A DNA stretch of 64,000 bases. It comes from Meandrina meandrites. Taxonomy: Eukaryota; Cnidaria; Anthozoa; Scleractinia; Meandrinidae. Made by a program: the position numbers and the translations under genes. Shown here in pieces: positions 1 to 11,804 of the stretch. The DNA lies in NCBI GenBank assembly GCA_963693305.1, contig OY855903.1, positions 51,483,150-51,547,149 of the forward strand, written 5' to 3'. The notes under the pieces were generated by a model, which was not told the DNA's origin, did no database searches, and saw only the letters and a program-made list of their open reading frames with translations. Position 1 is the first letter of the stretch, and every line of letters begins with the position of its first letter.

Positions 1-578
1 AGTCCCAGAATCTAGGACTGGAAATAATTCATTTCTTGTGCCAATGCCGTGCCGACTAAGAGAAGCAAAACAACAACAACAACTTTATTACCAAAAAAAG
101 ACTTCATACAATGCTTCAAAAAAAAAAAATTAAAACAGGATATTTGGTAACAACACTCAGAAAAACTAAAAGGGCTATAGGGATGAGGTTGTCCCCTCTA
201 GTGAAATTATGTAATGAATTTTACTTTGAAACCACAAAGAAGCCGTGATACATCCCTTCATGAAAAAAAAAACGTAAAACCTCTCCAATTGCTTAAGGTT
301 TTTCCAAAGCACTTATCATTTTCAAGAACGCTTAAGTGCAAGAAGCTAAATAAGTGCAAGAATTTTATTTTCTCATACTTCCCTAGTGTTCTTAAAAATC
401 CCAGTCTGCTTGTTTAACATAACAACCAAAGATAAATGACAATAAGTGATAAATACTATTTTCAGAGTGCTTTAACCCTTGGTTACACAGGCAAATTCAT
501 ACCCCCACCATGGTACAAGGGGGTTGGTGGACCCCCCCCCCCCCCCCCCCTTTAGGTTTTTGTTCTATTAATCACGGA
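1..578. other. Intergenic DNA, no gene seen
   Basis: AT-rich sequence without a credible coding region. A 67-codon frame from 214 has no recognisable motif. A run of 19 cytosines lies at 532-550, just before the repeat region starts. Confidence 0.5.
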
Positions 579-694
579 AATTATTAACCGCGCGGCCATG
601 GGCCGAGCGCGGTTCTTGTTTTACACGGGATTTATTATTAACCGCGCGGCCATGGGCCGAGCGCGGTTCTTGCTCTGCACGGGATTTTTTCGTT
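579..694. repeat. Two tandem copies of a GC-rich ~55-bp unit
   Basis: The unit contains CGCGCGGCCATGGGCCGAGC and a following CGGTTCTTG, and occurs twice in direct orientation with a few differences in the tail. Minus-strand frames through it are repetitive artefacts and not genes. Confidence 0.75.
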
Positions 695-3480
695 TTTTTG
701 TCGGTGACCAGACCCAAACCTCCCCTCGGCCAAATCACGATCGGGACTGAATCACGCAACCTGGGATGCTTATTCGCCAAAAGCTGTTGGAACAATGATG
801 TACGGGAAATGTTACGGATAATGTTTTCTTTGTTGTGAATAATATATATTTTTCTTTGGATTTTTTCGAAGCGTTGGATTCAGAGGGAATATTGAATTCA
901 CTAAAAAAAGGTATGACATCAGCCACTGAATGCGCTGACGTTGCAACTTTCACTTTCGCTACGTGACAAGTAAGGTTGTGCTTTTGCAAGTTTATTTCGC
1001 CAGAAGCGACGGTCATTAATTTATTTGCAATTTTGCAAGTGTTTCTTGTGGGTTTAGGCAATTGAAGTGGATCCTTTGGCTGTTTCATCGAAGCGAGTCA
1101 GAGATTTGAAGGAAAATTAAATATTTGCAAAGGTAAACAATCGAGCGTGCCTGAACGCGCTGGGGTTACGTCATTTTTGGGGAAAAAACCACCAAGCTAA
1201 AGATAGCCGGGGATAGCTTAAACCTTGGAGTGTGTGACTCGCGTGACTACTTTGCTAGTCCTTCACTCATAGAACAAACAAGTTGAAACACGCGTACGAA
1301 TGTAAGGAAAATGTTGCGGATATATTTTTTTTATTGTGTGTAATATATATTTTCTTTTGATTTTATCGAAGCATTGGATTCGAAGCGAATATTGAATACA
1401 CTAAAAAAACGGTATTACCTCAGCAACAGAATGCGCTGTCGTTGCAGCTTTCACTTTCGTGACGTGACAAAAAATATGCTGCTTATTTTGCAAGCTTATT
1501 TCGCCAGAAGCGATGGTCATTAATAAGTTGGAAATTTTGCAAGTATTGCTCGTGGGTTAAGGCAATTGAAGTGAATTCTTTGACTGTTTGATCGAAGCGA
1601 GTTCAGAGATCTGAAGGAAAGAAATTGTGCCTAGGTAAGCACTTGCAAGGATTACATCATTGGTAGGGAAATTACCGCCGTACACTGCCGTACTAAAGAT
1701 AGCCGTGAACAATGCAAAGCCTGAAATGTGAGACTCGCGTGACTACCTTCTTACGGCCTAACTCACGGTATAAACCAATTATATTTAATCGTGACTTTAA
1801 CGTAAAGAAACTAGCTGTAATTAATAGCGTTCAAATAGCGGAATGTTTAATACATGCCCATACATGTCCCAAGCGAAGTTCCAGATAAAGACCATTACGT
1901 CATCATAAATTTCACAACGGCCATGGGCGATGGTGCAACATGTTGGATTGTGTGACTCGCGTGACTATTTTGCTGGTCCTTTACTCTTAGTACAAATTAA
2001 CCGTGACTTTTCTGAGTAAGAAACCTGTTAATTAGCAAAAATGGAGTTAATTTAAAAAGCGCGGTTTTAAGATGCTTGTATCTTCTTGTTATTTTTTTTT
2101 TTGTCGGTGACTAGACGCAAACCTCCACTCGGCCAAATCGTGATCGGGACTGAATCACGCAACCTGGGATGTTTATTCGCCAAAAGCTGTTGAAACATGA
2201 ATGTACGGAAAATGTTGCAGATATTGTTTTCTTTATTGTGTATACAGTATATTTTCTTTTGGTTTTATTGAAGCGTTCGATTCAAAGCGAATGTTGAACA
2301 TACTGAAAAAGGTATTACGTCAGCGATGGAATGCGCTGATGTTGCAGGTTTCACTTTCGTTACGTGACAAATAACATTGTGTTTCATTTGCATGTTTATG
2401 TCGGCAGAAGCGACGGTCATTAATTTAATTTGTTTCCTCTTCTGCGAGTATTTCTTGTGGGTTTAGGCAATCAAAGTGAATTCTTTGGCTATTTCCTTGA
2501 AGTGAGTTCAAATATTTGAAAGGAAATGAAATATTTGCTTAAGTAAACAATCGAGCGTGCCCGAAGATGCAGGGGCTACGTCATTAGAAGGGAAAAATCC
2601 CCAAGCTAAAGATAGCCGGGCAAAACGTAAACTTCGGATTGTGTGACTAACGTGACTACTTTGCTAGTCCTTTATTCATAATACAAACGGATTAAATTTA
2701 ACCGTGACTTTTGAGAAAGAAAGCTGTTAATTAGCCAAAAATATAAGCGCAATTTTAAGTTGCAATAGCAACTTCTTTTTTTTTTTTTGTCGGTGACTAG
2801 ACACAAACCTCCACTCGGCCAAATCGTGATCGGGACTGAATCACGCAACCTGTGATGTTTATTCGCCAAAAGCTGTTGAAACATGAATGTACGGAAAATG
2901 TTGCGGATATTGTTTTCTTTATTGTGTATACAGTATATTTTCTTTTGGTTTTATTGAAGCGTTCGATTCAATGCGAATGTTGAATACACTGAAAAAGGTA
3001 TTACGTCAGCGATGGAATGCGCTGATGTTGCAGGTTTCACTTTCGTTACGTGACAAATAACATTGTGTTTCATTTGCATGTTTATGTCTGCAGAAGCGAC
3101 GGCCATTAATTTAATTTGTTTCCTCTTCTGCGAGTATTTCTTGTGGGTTTAGGCAATCGAAGTGAATTCTTTGGCTATTTCATCGAAGTGAGTTCAAAGA
3201 TTTGAAAGGAAATGAAATATTTGCTTAAGTAAACAATTGAGCGAGTCCGAACGTGCAGGGGTTACGTCATTAGAAGGGAAAACCCCCAAGGTAAGCACTT
3301 GCGAGGATTACATCATTGGTAGGGAAATTACCGCCGTACACCGTCCTTCTAAATATAGCCGTGAACATTAAATTTCGCCCTGACTTTTGAGGAAGAAAGC
3401 TGTGCATTAGCAAAAAAATATAAGCGCGGTTTTAAGTTGCTATAGCAACTTCTTGTTTCGTATTGAGTAGTCACGCGACA
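690..3480. repeat. Diverged satellite-like array, ~690-bp unit
   Basis: Several blocks recur in the same order: a head starting TCGGTGAC (701, 2105, about 2791), a block with GAATGCGCTG (about 928, 1429, 2329, 3015), and a tail ending in GTGTGACTCGCGTGACTAC-like sequence. The last two units, from about 2100 and 2787, are about 686 bp apart and nearly identical. The earlier units are more diverged, and the second lacks its head. No coding content was seen. The gradient suggests an old tandem array with a recent duplication at its right end. Confidence 0.75.
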
Positions 3481-4184
3481 AGATGATATAACTTTTGTCG
3501 GTTGTGACGTCATTAGAGCCGCCATCTTGGATTTCACCATTTTGTCAGAAAGTAAAAACTTAACGGAAGTTGAAACAAAATCAAGCCGCATCTGCTAAAG
3601 CGAACTAAATACATGCGAATCGTACAAATGCGTAGAGAGAACCGGAAAAAAAAAAGAATTATGTCAAAAATTGCGTTTTTTGGCTACACCTAACCATTTT
3701 AAAATTGCAAACTCCCACACCTCCCCTTGTAAGTCAGAGGGTTAAATACTGTAAAAACCAAAACAACGTTTGGGGGATGACAAACTGTCAGATTTCTGAC
3801 AGTTTGCCAAAAATATTGCAAAAAATTTCTGGTCACTTGGGACTCATTTTAACGTCATTAGATGGAACAGTTTCTGAAATTTTCGCAGACTTACGAATTT
3901 CTTCAACCGTTTCGAGAAATTAATATACATCTAATGTCTCCCAGCAAACATTTATGATAATTTCCTTTGGGTTGATTTGACTTCTGAACAATATGGAGAT
4001 CGGAGAATACCTCGGCTTTCCAGAACCCCGGCCTCACTGCCCCGCGCAGTCCCTCTGTTGAAGCTTGTCTGATTGGTTCCGCAAAGTCCCGCGGGTTATC
4101 CCGCATCTCGTGAATACACCAGAACAAGAAACCGGAAAACTGGGTCAGAGTGATATAGTTGTTGTTAGCGAAAAATTATTGAAC
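3481..4184. other. Upstream region of the PPP1R2-like gene
   Basis: Non-coding sequence between the satellite array and the first PPP1R2-like codon, expected to hold its promoter and 5' UTR. The frame that opens upstream of 4185 has no ATG before 4185. No TATA box stands out. A short perfect hairpin lies at 3781-3806. Confidence 0.4.
3781..3806. repeat. Perfect 12-bp inverted repeat with 2-nt loop
   Basis: The arms CAAACTGTCAGA and TCTGACAGTTTG are exact complements around a TT spacer. It lies about 380 bp upstream of the PPP1R2-like start. It could be a cruciform or a dimeric protein site; nothing in the sequence decides this. Confidence 0.7.
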
Positions 4185-7100
4185 ATGGAGGAAGAATCTA
4201 ACAAGCCTAAAAGAGGCATTTTGAGGAACAAGTCGGAAGATAAACACCAGTAAGTATCCAGAGAATTTAAGTTATTACTTCGTGATAGGTTTGGAGAGTC
4301 ATGTATCTTGCTTTCACATTGTACAGGAATCTCTCACGTTTTCAAGCGTTCCTGACCGAATGCACGCGCGCTTCGAAAACCGCGTTTTGTCCTGCGTTTT
4401 GTTTCTTTTCCTCTTTCCTAGCTTGTTACTTTCCTAATTTCGTAGAATAATTGTTATTCTCAATGAAATACATAAGCTTTGAGTTGCATATTATTTTACG
4501 GTTTGGTTTACTGAGTGTACTGAGGTGATGAAACCTCAATTATCGATCATGGAAAAGAATCTCGTTTGTTCGATATAAACGGCGACCTTTGTGACACATG
4601 TTTGTTCTTCAGACACAAAGAATCTTTCAATTTCCTTCCATTGTTTAAGTCAGTTGTACAAAATAAGACTTTCCGAATCAAGTTGATAAGAGTACTTTCT
4701 TTAGAACTAAATATTGTACATCGACCGAGTGAGATCTTTTGGCTGCACGTCCATCAAGGTCCCATAGAAAATCCCCCGCACAATTCAGTTATTTAGACTT
4801 TTGTCACCAGGCAGCAAATTTGGTGGCAATGACACAAGTGTAGGTGAGAAATTCATATACATCAAATATTTTGGGTTGAATTTTAGTGGTTTCGAAACTG
4901 TATTCCATATGTCTAGTACACAACCTATTAAAGATTTTGTCTGGGCGGATGTAAAAAATTATTTGTAAAACATGTATTTGAAATGTGTAGAGTTTGAATT
5001 GAATAATATTATATTTTTCATTTGGTCATGTGTTAAATTCTTAATATTTTAGAAGTGTGAATTGATAATTTTCAATTGGAATATTTGGGTTCTTTCTTTG
5101 AAGCATTTGAAATATTAGATACCATAATTTATATTCATAGATCAGCCATAGATATAACAATTTGGTCTTTGCATAAAAAAAAATCAACCACAGAGTTAAT
5201 GGGTGAGATAAGCATTATACGTCATGTAGGGGCGTCGTATAATGTTGTGGTATAAATTAGGTTCGGTTCTGTGAGTCTATTTTGGTTAGATTTTCCTTTG
5301 ACAGGAAAACATTCATTTCACCCATTCTGCAAGTAGCGTTGTGTATTAGCACCACAGGAAATTTTTTTTCATTCAGCAAAGTGATGAATTTTTTATATTG
5401 CTCAATTTGGCTTAGCTGATGTGTGGCTTGAAGCCATATAAACATCTTAATTGTATCGCGTTAGGTGTGATCTTAAGGAAAATATATCTTTTTTTGTGGA
5501 AAATAATTGTTACTGGAAAAGTGTCATTTGGGTGGATCACTAGTCACAATTATAATTTTTTAATTTTTATTTTATGTTCAATTACAATCCAGCTTTTTAT
5601 TCTGTTCAGGTAGTTATCATGCTAATATTTTTTTTTTGTTTATACAGCACTAGTTAGTAATTTCTATGCTGAGATCTGTACCCAAAAGAGAAGTACGGCA
5701 TTTTTTTTGTAATTTCCTTTAAAGAAAATTCTCAGTGGTAGCAATTTCTGATTCCAGGATGCATATAACTTGATTGTTGCTTAATATTTGATCTGCAGAC
5801 TTTCTTTGTGGACATCCTGTTATTATAAATACTATTGCGTGTTGCAAATTAACTTTGATGGAGTCAAGCAAAGGTTTCACACGAGAAACATCTGCCATTT
5901 CTATAGTCAGGAATCAGAAAACTATTTTTCAAAATATTATAAAAAAAACTGTTCTAGATAGGATAACAAAAAATGCCTGGAAGGTAATGAAACAAACAAG
6001 ACTGAACCTGCATTGTGGCATGAAACAAGAATCAAATATTATTTTGATATTGGAATTCTCACAAGATGCCAGCCACTATAAAGAGCGAAATATAATTGAC
6101 GTTAAAATTTGATTTTTTTCTGCGACACAATTGTCTTTTGTGTGTATGAGTTTTTGGCACATGTCAAAATTATAATCTTTTTGGAGATATTGACAACAAA
6201 AGAAGGAAATATATCACAGACATTTCCTGAAGAGCGAGATTGTTTGTGGATATTTTTAAATATTTTTATATATATTTTTATAAAATTAATGCAGTAATAT
6301 AGTAGCTTTGCATATATATTGGTTTAAAAAGCAATGAAAACTCCTAATTCCTAGTCTTTTGAAAAACAATTGACTTTATCACCGTAGAATGTAGGTCTTT
6401 GTAGGTTGAGTTTTCTGGGAGGTTTCTGTTGCTACATTGTATTCAGGACTCCTGATTTAAGTGTCAAAGTTATAAATCCCTCTATCAAGATTATTGCATT
6501 TTATTGTGACCTTGGGCAAGACACTTTTAGTGCTGAATTCATCACCCAAGAATACAATAAACAAATACTGGGGATACTCTGTGACTGATAACATGTAGTA
6601 TCACATCCACAGAAGGGGAGGGGGGGGAGGGAAATCAATACACTTATGCAAGACCAGTGCTAGGGCTACTACTAGTTTGAGCCCCAGCTACTATGAAACA
6701 AAACCACTGGAAAGTGAAAAATACATCAAACAGCAAAATTTTGTCCTCAGCTTCTTTTTTACTTTCCCCACCTACTTGAAAAATCAGTGACAACCCTGGC
6801 CATCTGGCTCATCAGAACAGACAGTGAGCTTTTCCCTTGTCTAAATCAAGCTAAGAACTTGAAGTTTAAATCAACTCTAAATAATACCTTTATATTTCAG
6901 TTCCGGCATTCAGTGGGATGAAATGAACATTTTGATGACACACCATCCCCCCGATAAAGACTATGGACACATTAAGATCAATGAGCCCCCAACGCCGTAC
7001 AACAAATGGAAAGATCCTGATGACGAGGAAGGTGAAGGGACTGTGGAGCCATTCTCTGATGACGAGGCTGATCCTGAAAAGTTAGATCCTGAAAACTTGC

Positions 7101-9994
7101 ATGAGAGGTAATTTAAAAGCTACTGCATGTTGTATGGTTTTCTTGGTTTTGGCAATCCACTACCAGTGAGTTGAAAGGCTTTTGTTTTCCTAAGTATTTT
7201 CTTACAACTTGTCATTTTTAACATTGAAATGTCCCAAAGAAAGAGAGCATCTTCCTCAAGTACTCATGGTACTGAAAAAAATTAATTGAAAATTTTGATT
7301 TAAAACTGTGGCAAATGCAAAATCTTTCACTAATGAAGGGGTTGCTCCCAGAATGCGTAGAAAAACGTTCATCTTGACACGCATATAATAATATTTTTTG
7401 CCTCTCAATCATAACACGGCAGTGTAAAAGCGGTGATGATAAAATGTATCATTGTATTATAACATGTGATGCTGTCTAGCTGAAAAAACTGCAATTACCA
7501 TTTACATCATTCAATGCTTTAAACTTCCAGGATTAAAGATGCCCCTAAAAGACGTTCGTGGGAAGAAAGTGCAAGTAATGACGATGATGATGATGAGTTA
7601 TCTGAAAGTCAGAAAGGTAAATAGTGTTCGACACTAACTTACCTGCTAATTTGCTCTTTGGGCAACCATGTCTCTAGTTTTAGTAGCCCATGTGACCACT
7701 TTGATTGCCTGCCAGCTTGTAAGCATCCCAGTTGCATCCATTGCCCAATAACTCATAAGAACCTTGCAAAACATGTTCAATGTCTATTTTGTTAGCTCAG
7801 TCAGGTTTTAATATACATTTGCGAGGTCTTGTGATTGCTCTTAGCATCACTTGTGCCAATAGAGTGAGCTTCTTACATCAGCAAGAGCTGAAAAACTACA
7901 GCAGACTTTACATCCCATCTTGTTTTCCTTCTTCTCCAATTTGAGCCATGGGAAATCTTTCTCCCATGAGGTTTAAAATCTTTGTCACTTGCTTTTGCAT
8001 TTTCCTGGCTTTTCCATTTACACTTCCTGCAATCTTTTCTCTTTACCTAGTGGACCTGCTTCAGCATTTTCTATAACATTTTCCTTTCTTGTTTTCCATG
8101 ACAACCCAAATTGAAACAGACTCATTTTCAGAACAAACGCCGCATTTGTTTGTGATGCAAAGACGAAGCATATTTTGGCCATGTGTGGATAATGAGTCTG
8201 ACTAGAAATTTGCCTATCCTTCCTTGTGCCCACTGAAGTATGGAGGCAACAAAGACGATGATAGAGGGTGTCATTTTATCATATTCGAAATAACCCCTTT
8301 CAACCTTTTGCAGCTGTAAAAATGCTCCAAGAGATTGTATCCTTATTAACAAGTAAATACTATTTACAACAAAGACTTTTCAGTTTGCTTTAATTGAGTT
8401 TTAAAATTCTTGCCAGCAGTCTTACTTCCTACTTCTGAATGTTATAGATTCTTGATTCTGGTGTACATTATTCCTTTATCATTGTTGCTTTTTTCTTTGC
8501 TCTAGCATTAAATAAAGAGTTTAAAGATAAAAGAAAGAAACATTACAACGAGTATTCCAAAGTTAAACTTGCAAGGAAACTTATAGAGCAAGAGCTGAAA
8601 GATCTAGAGGATGACAATGACACAGTAACAGACACCACAAAACAAGGACCAAGCTCCTCGGAAACTGCCGCTGATACACAGGTAACAAAAAGCATCGGTT
8701 TTAATTTATTTTATTAGCTGCATTGTCAGGGCTCAAGAAAAAAAGTTGTATTCCAGTTTCCCTTTGGACAAACAACTGCCAAATGTCACTTGCACTGGGC
8801 AAATCTTATACCCCATTCACACCACCAAAACAAGTTTATTTAAACTAGGTTCAACAAAATGAAAACATCGACAGAAACTAAAAGACTACATTTTGCGTAG
8901 TAAGCGCTATACTGCTGGGGTAAACCCTGCGATGGACTAGCATCTCATCCAGGGGGGAGTAGAAATACTCCTAGTCACTTCGTGCTACAAAAACTAGGGA
9001 TAAGCTGTGGCCTGATGGGCCACTAGGCTCATATGCAGACTTTACCTTGTCAATCAGTCAGTCAGTCAGTCAGTCAATCAATCAGTCAAACTTTATCTAG
9101 AGACTGTGACATCTACCAGTCAAAATTATTAATTCTAAGTGGCTGTGATTCTTTAATTCCAATTTTTTAGCAGTTATAGCAAATCCTCTTTTGGGAAGAT
9201 TGTAAATTAATAATTATGGTACTTTGCCACTAGGGATGGGTGTTTTAATCAATATCTAGAGTATATAATTGAAGTAAAACAGACCTTGATTTGCTTTCAG
9301 TTGTTTTCAATTTTAGTTGTCTTTGATGTCATCAGTCTGTTTATGTAAAAGATCACTTTTTATTGTTCCCAGTTGTTGTTTTGATTGGTCAATTTTCTTC
9401 CAAGTGGCCTTCTTCAAGAAGTCACACTGCAACAGTGTTAGACAGGGTTGGAAACTAAAATTTCAGGGCACTCGCCATTTGGGCGAGTGACCTTCAAGCT
9501 GCACTCGCACAGATAATTTTTCACTTGCCCAGTCTCCTAGCATCAGTCAAGCGCACCCTCACACAGGGTTAACCTCATTGCACCTTTCACCCTTGGACAG
9601 AGTTGTCCAAGAAAAATTGGTATGATTGTGACTATGATTTCCAAGCAAACCTATTTTGTATGTTGCAACAAAGCGCCATGTTTGTGGGAGATTTCAAAAT
9701 GGTAAACACTGTGAAGATCATCAAAAAGTTAGTACGCTTATTTTGAATAATATATTCTGGAGCTGAAAATCGTACTCGCCAAACCGGGCGAGTGATCGGT
9801 GATTTGTACTCGCCCAACAGCTTTGACACACACCTGGGCGAGTGGGCGAGCTCTAATGTCCAACCCTGGTTAGAGCTTCCGGTTGGCTGTATTTTTACTA
9901 TCTAAAATTGTAACAATATGACACCAGATCGCCAATGTCGTTTATAAGTATTTTTGCCATTATTTTTTTTCCTTTTCAGATGGATGAAACATAA
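4185..9994 (+). CDS. PPP1R2: Protein phosphatase inhibitor 2 (PPP1R2-like), 5 exons, complete
   Basis: Inhibitor-2 binds and regulates the catalytic subunit of protein phosphatase 1 in nucleus and cytosol. Coding exons are 4185-4249, 6901-7107, 7531-7616, 8506-8681 and 9980-9994. All junctions are GT-AG, the phases agree, and the product is 182 residues (human protein about 205). The three family PP1-contact regions are visible: RGILRNK at residues 10-16, a QWDEMNIL block at 26-33, and [17 protein letters not shown] from 130. The P-T-P site phosphorylated by GSK3 in the mammalian protein is present at Thr53 (EPPTPY). Acidic, serine-rich linkers lie between, as expected for this intrinsically disordered family. 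The start at 4185 is the first in-frame ATG and sits just before the first motif. Intron 4 carries a SINE fragment and a palindromic element. The last exon encodes only four residues. Confidence 0.95.
8911..9090 (+). mobile_element. 3' fragment of a tRNA-derived SINE in PPP1R2 intron 4
   Basis: It matches the 3' half of the full SINE at 16193-16492 (ACTGCTGGGG, GCGATGGACTAGCAT, CTGATGGGCCACTAGGC, ATGCAGACTTTACCTT). It ends in a (CAGT)n-like tail at about 9055-9087. The 5' tRNA-like head is absent, as in 5'-truncated retrotransposed copies. Confidence 0.8.
9443..9868. mobile_element. Non-autonomous DNA element, hAT-like ends, in PPP1R2 intron 4
   Basis: The left end CAGGGTTGGA and right end TCCAACCCTG are exact complements. 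Both flanks carry GTTAGA, a probable target duplication. The interior repeats GGGCGAGTG / CACTCGCC motifs in inverted orientation near both ends. The CAGGG terminus resembles hAT elements, but the duplication is shorter than the usual 8 bp, so the superfamily is uncertain. No transposase was seen. Confidence 0.7.
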
Positions 9995-11804
9995 GAAAGG
10001 CTTACATTAGAAAAGACATTTTTTATTATATTTCCAAAATAATGTAGGTGTTTTGTTATCATGTACACTGGAGAAAAAATTGTAAGCAAATGTATATAAA
10101 AATATGGAGTAAGACTACAGATTATGTCAAAAGACATTTGATGATTCTAACAAATAGCTTATAGCTAAAATTACAGTACAATGACAGATGCAATGCTAGT
10201 CAAAACTACTTTGTAACAACTAACCTTGAAACAGCTATTGGTAAACTAACGGCAATAATTTATTGGATGAGTATGATGTGAAGAATTATGCCGATCGAGG
10301 ATGGTGGATAAATTACTCTCCGAGATCTGCGTAATTCTCCATATCAAACGAAAGCCGAATTCAATACTACAGGTGTAGTAGTTTTATTATTCATTCAAAA
10401 TATTTCCAGTGCTCTAAAAACACAAAGTGCATTTAACAAAACTGTAGCCAATTCCTCTGCTGTTGCTGGATTTTGGATGTTTCTCTCCTGAAGATAAGCT
10501 TTAAAAATCAAGTGACTAATCCCTTAGTAGCTTTCTTTTTTTTTTGTTTGCTTTCTTTATCATCTAATAATTTGGAAATCTTTTCGTCATAATGTTCAAA
10601 CCTATCAGCCATTTTCGCACTTTCTACTCTGCAGTATCAAAACCATTGTTGCATGATGTCAATTGTCCAAATATATTTTTTCTATTATTGGAAGGTTGAC
10701 ATCAGTCGTCCACTAATTATTACGTAAAGTGTCCAATAAGAGAAACTTCTTCCAGATTTAATCAGTGATAGCTGATTAGCTGGAGGCTTTAAGCCAATCA
10801 GAAACAGAGAAATACTTCATGAATGAATAATAATGAACTGTGTCATAATTCTTCTTCCGGATATTCACTTCCAACAATTGCTGCTGATTTGTAGCGTGTT
10901 GCAAATAATAGCATGATGATGATTATACTTCTAGTAAATTGTTTTGTTTAAAAAGCAGATTATTAATAAAAATAATAAAATCTCAGTTTCACACCTCAGA
11001 CATCTATCAGGTGTGGTTCTCTTCTGTTCAAGGGAGGGGTTTAAAGGGGCTATGTCACCAGGTTTCCGCAGATTTTTGGTCTAAACTGTTCTGAAATTAG
11101 TGGTAGGCAATTAAGCCCATGAAAAACATTATCTTTGAACATCTAAAAGAAGATATATCCTTAATTTGCAGATAGAAATCAAACTAAAGCTATAAATATA
11201 ATTTTTTGACCACGCTCAGAGACAACTTGTAAAGTTTAGCCTTAATTTTTCAAGTTGCAATCCATTTCCATCCAAGCCATCTGCAGCCAAAGATGCTTGT
11301 TAACAGTTTCAGGGCTCTAATATAGCAATTGTTAACAAAAATGGCCCATTATTTTTTGCATATGTTACAAAGTGGAATATCCCTGGAAAGAAAAGAGATA
11401 TTTGAAAACAGTAAACTAGACTACTTGTAGTCGGTCTTTTTTCAAAAGGGTCGGAGGAGTGGTTTTATATCGGGACAGTATAGACGGGAGGGGCATGGGG
11501 CGAGACAAGAAAAAACCGCTTTGTGAGCCCCGGTTTATTTTTCCTCGCGCGCTCTTTTCGCGGCTCAATCCCCTCCACACCCCCCCCCCCCCCCCCCCCT
11601 AAACGCGTCTTCAACCCTAGTTTGCAGCATTCCTCTGAATTTCGAGAGAAAACAGACTGCAACCAAGATGTGAATTTCATCATTGGTCACGGACCACGCG
11701 TGGAACAACGGGTAGAGCGCGCGACAACGCGACTTTCTGATTTCCGCCTCAGCCACACCCATTGAGTTTATTGCAGCACGGCAAGCGCCGTTGCTGGCAA
11801 TTAT
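9995..11804. other. Intergenic DNA between PPP1R2 and the first receptor gene
   Basis: It contains the PPP1R2 3' UTR and, near its right end, the presumed promoter and 5' UTR of the receptor gene. A cytosine run lies at about 11580-11600. Frames overlapping that run give proline/glycine strings and are not genes. No RNA gene was recognised. Confidence 0.4.

Noticed and set aside
4065..4184. N-terminal extension of PPP1R2
   Set aside because: The frame opens with TTG; the first ATG is 4185, directly before the conserved RGIL motif.
5855..6112. 85-aa frame in PPP1R2 intron 1
   Set aside because: No motif, AT-rich composition, and it lies inside a well-supported intron.
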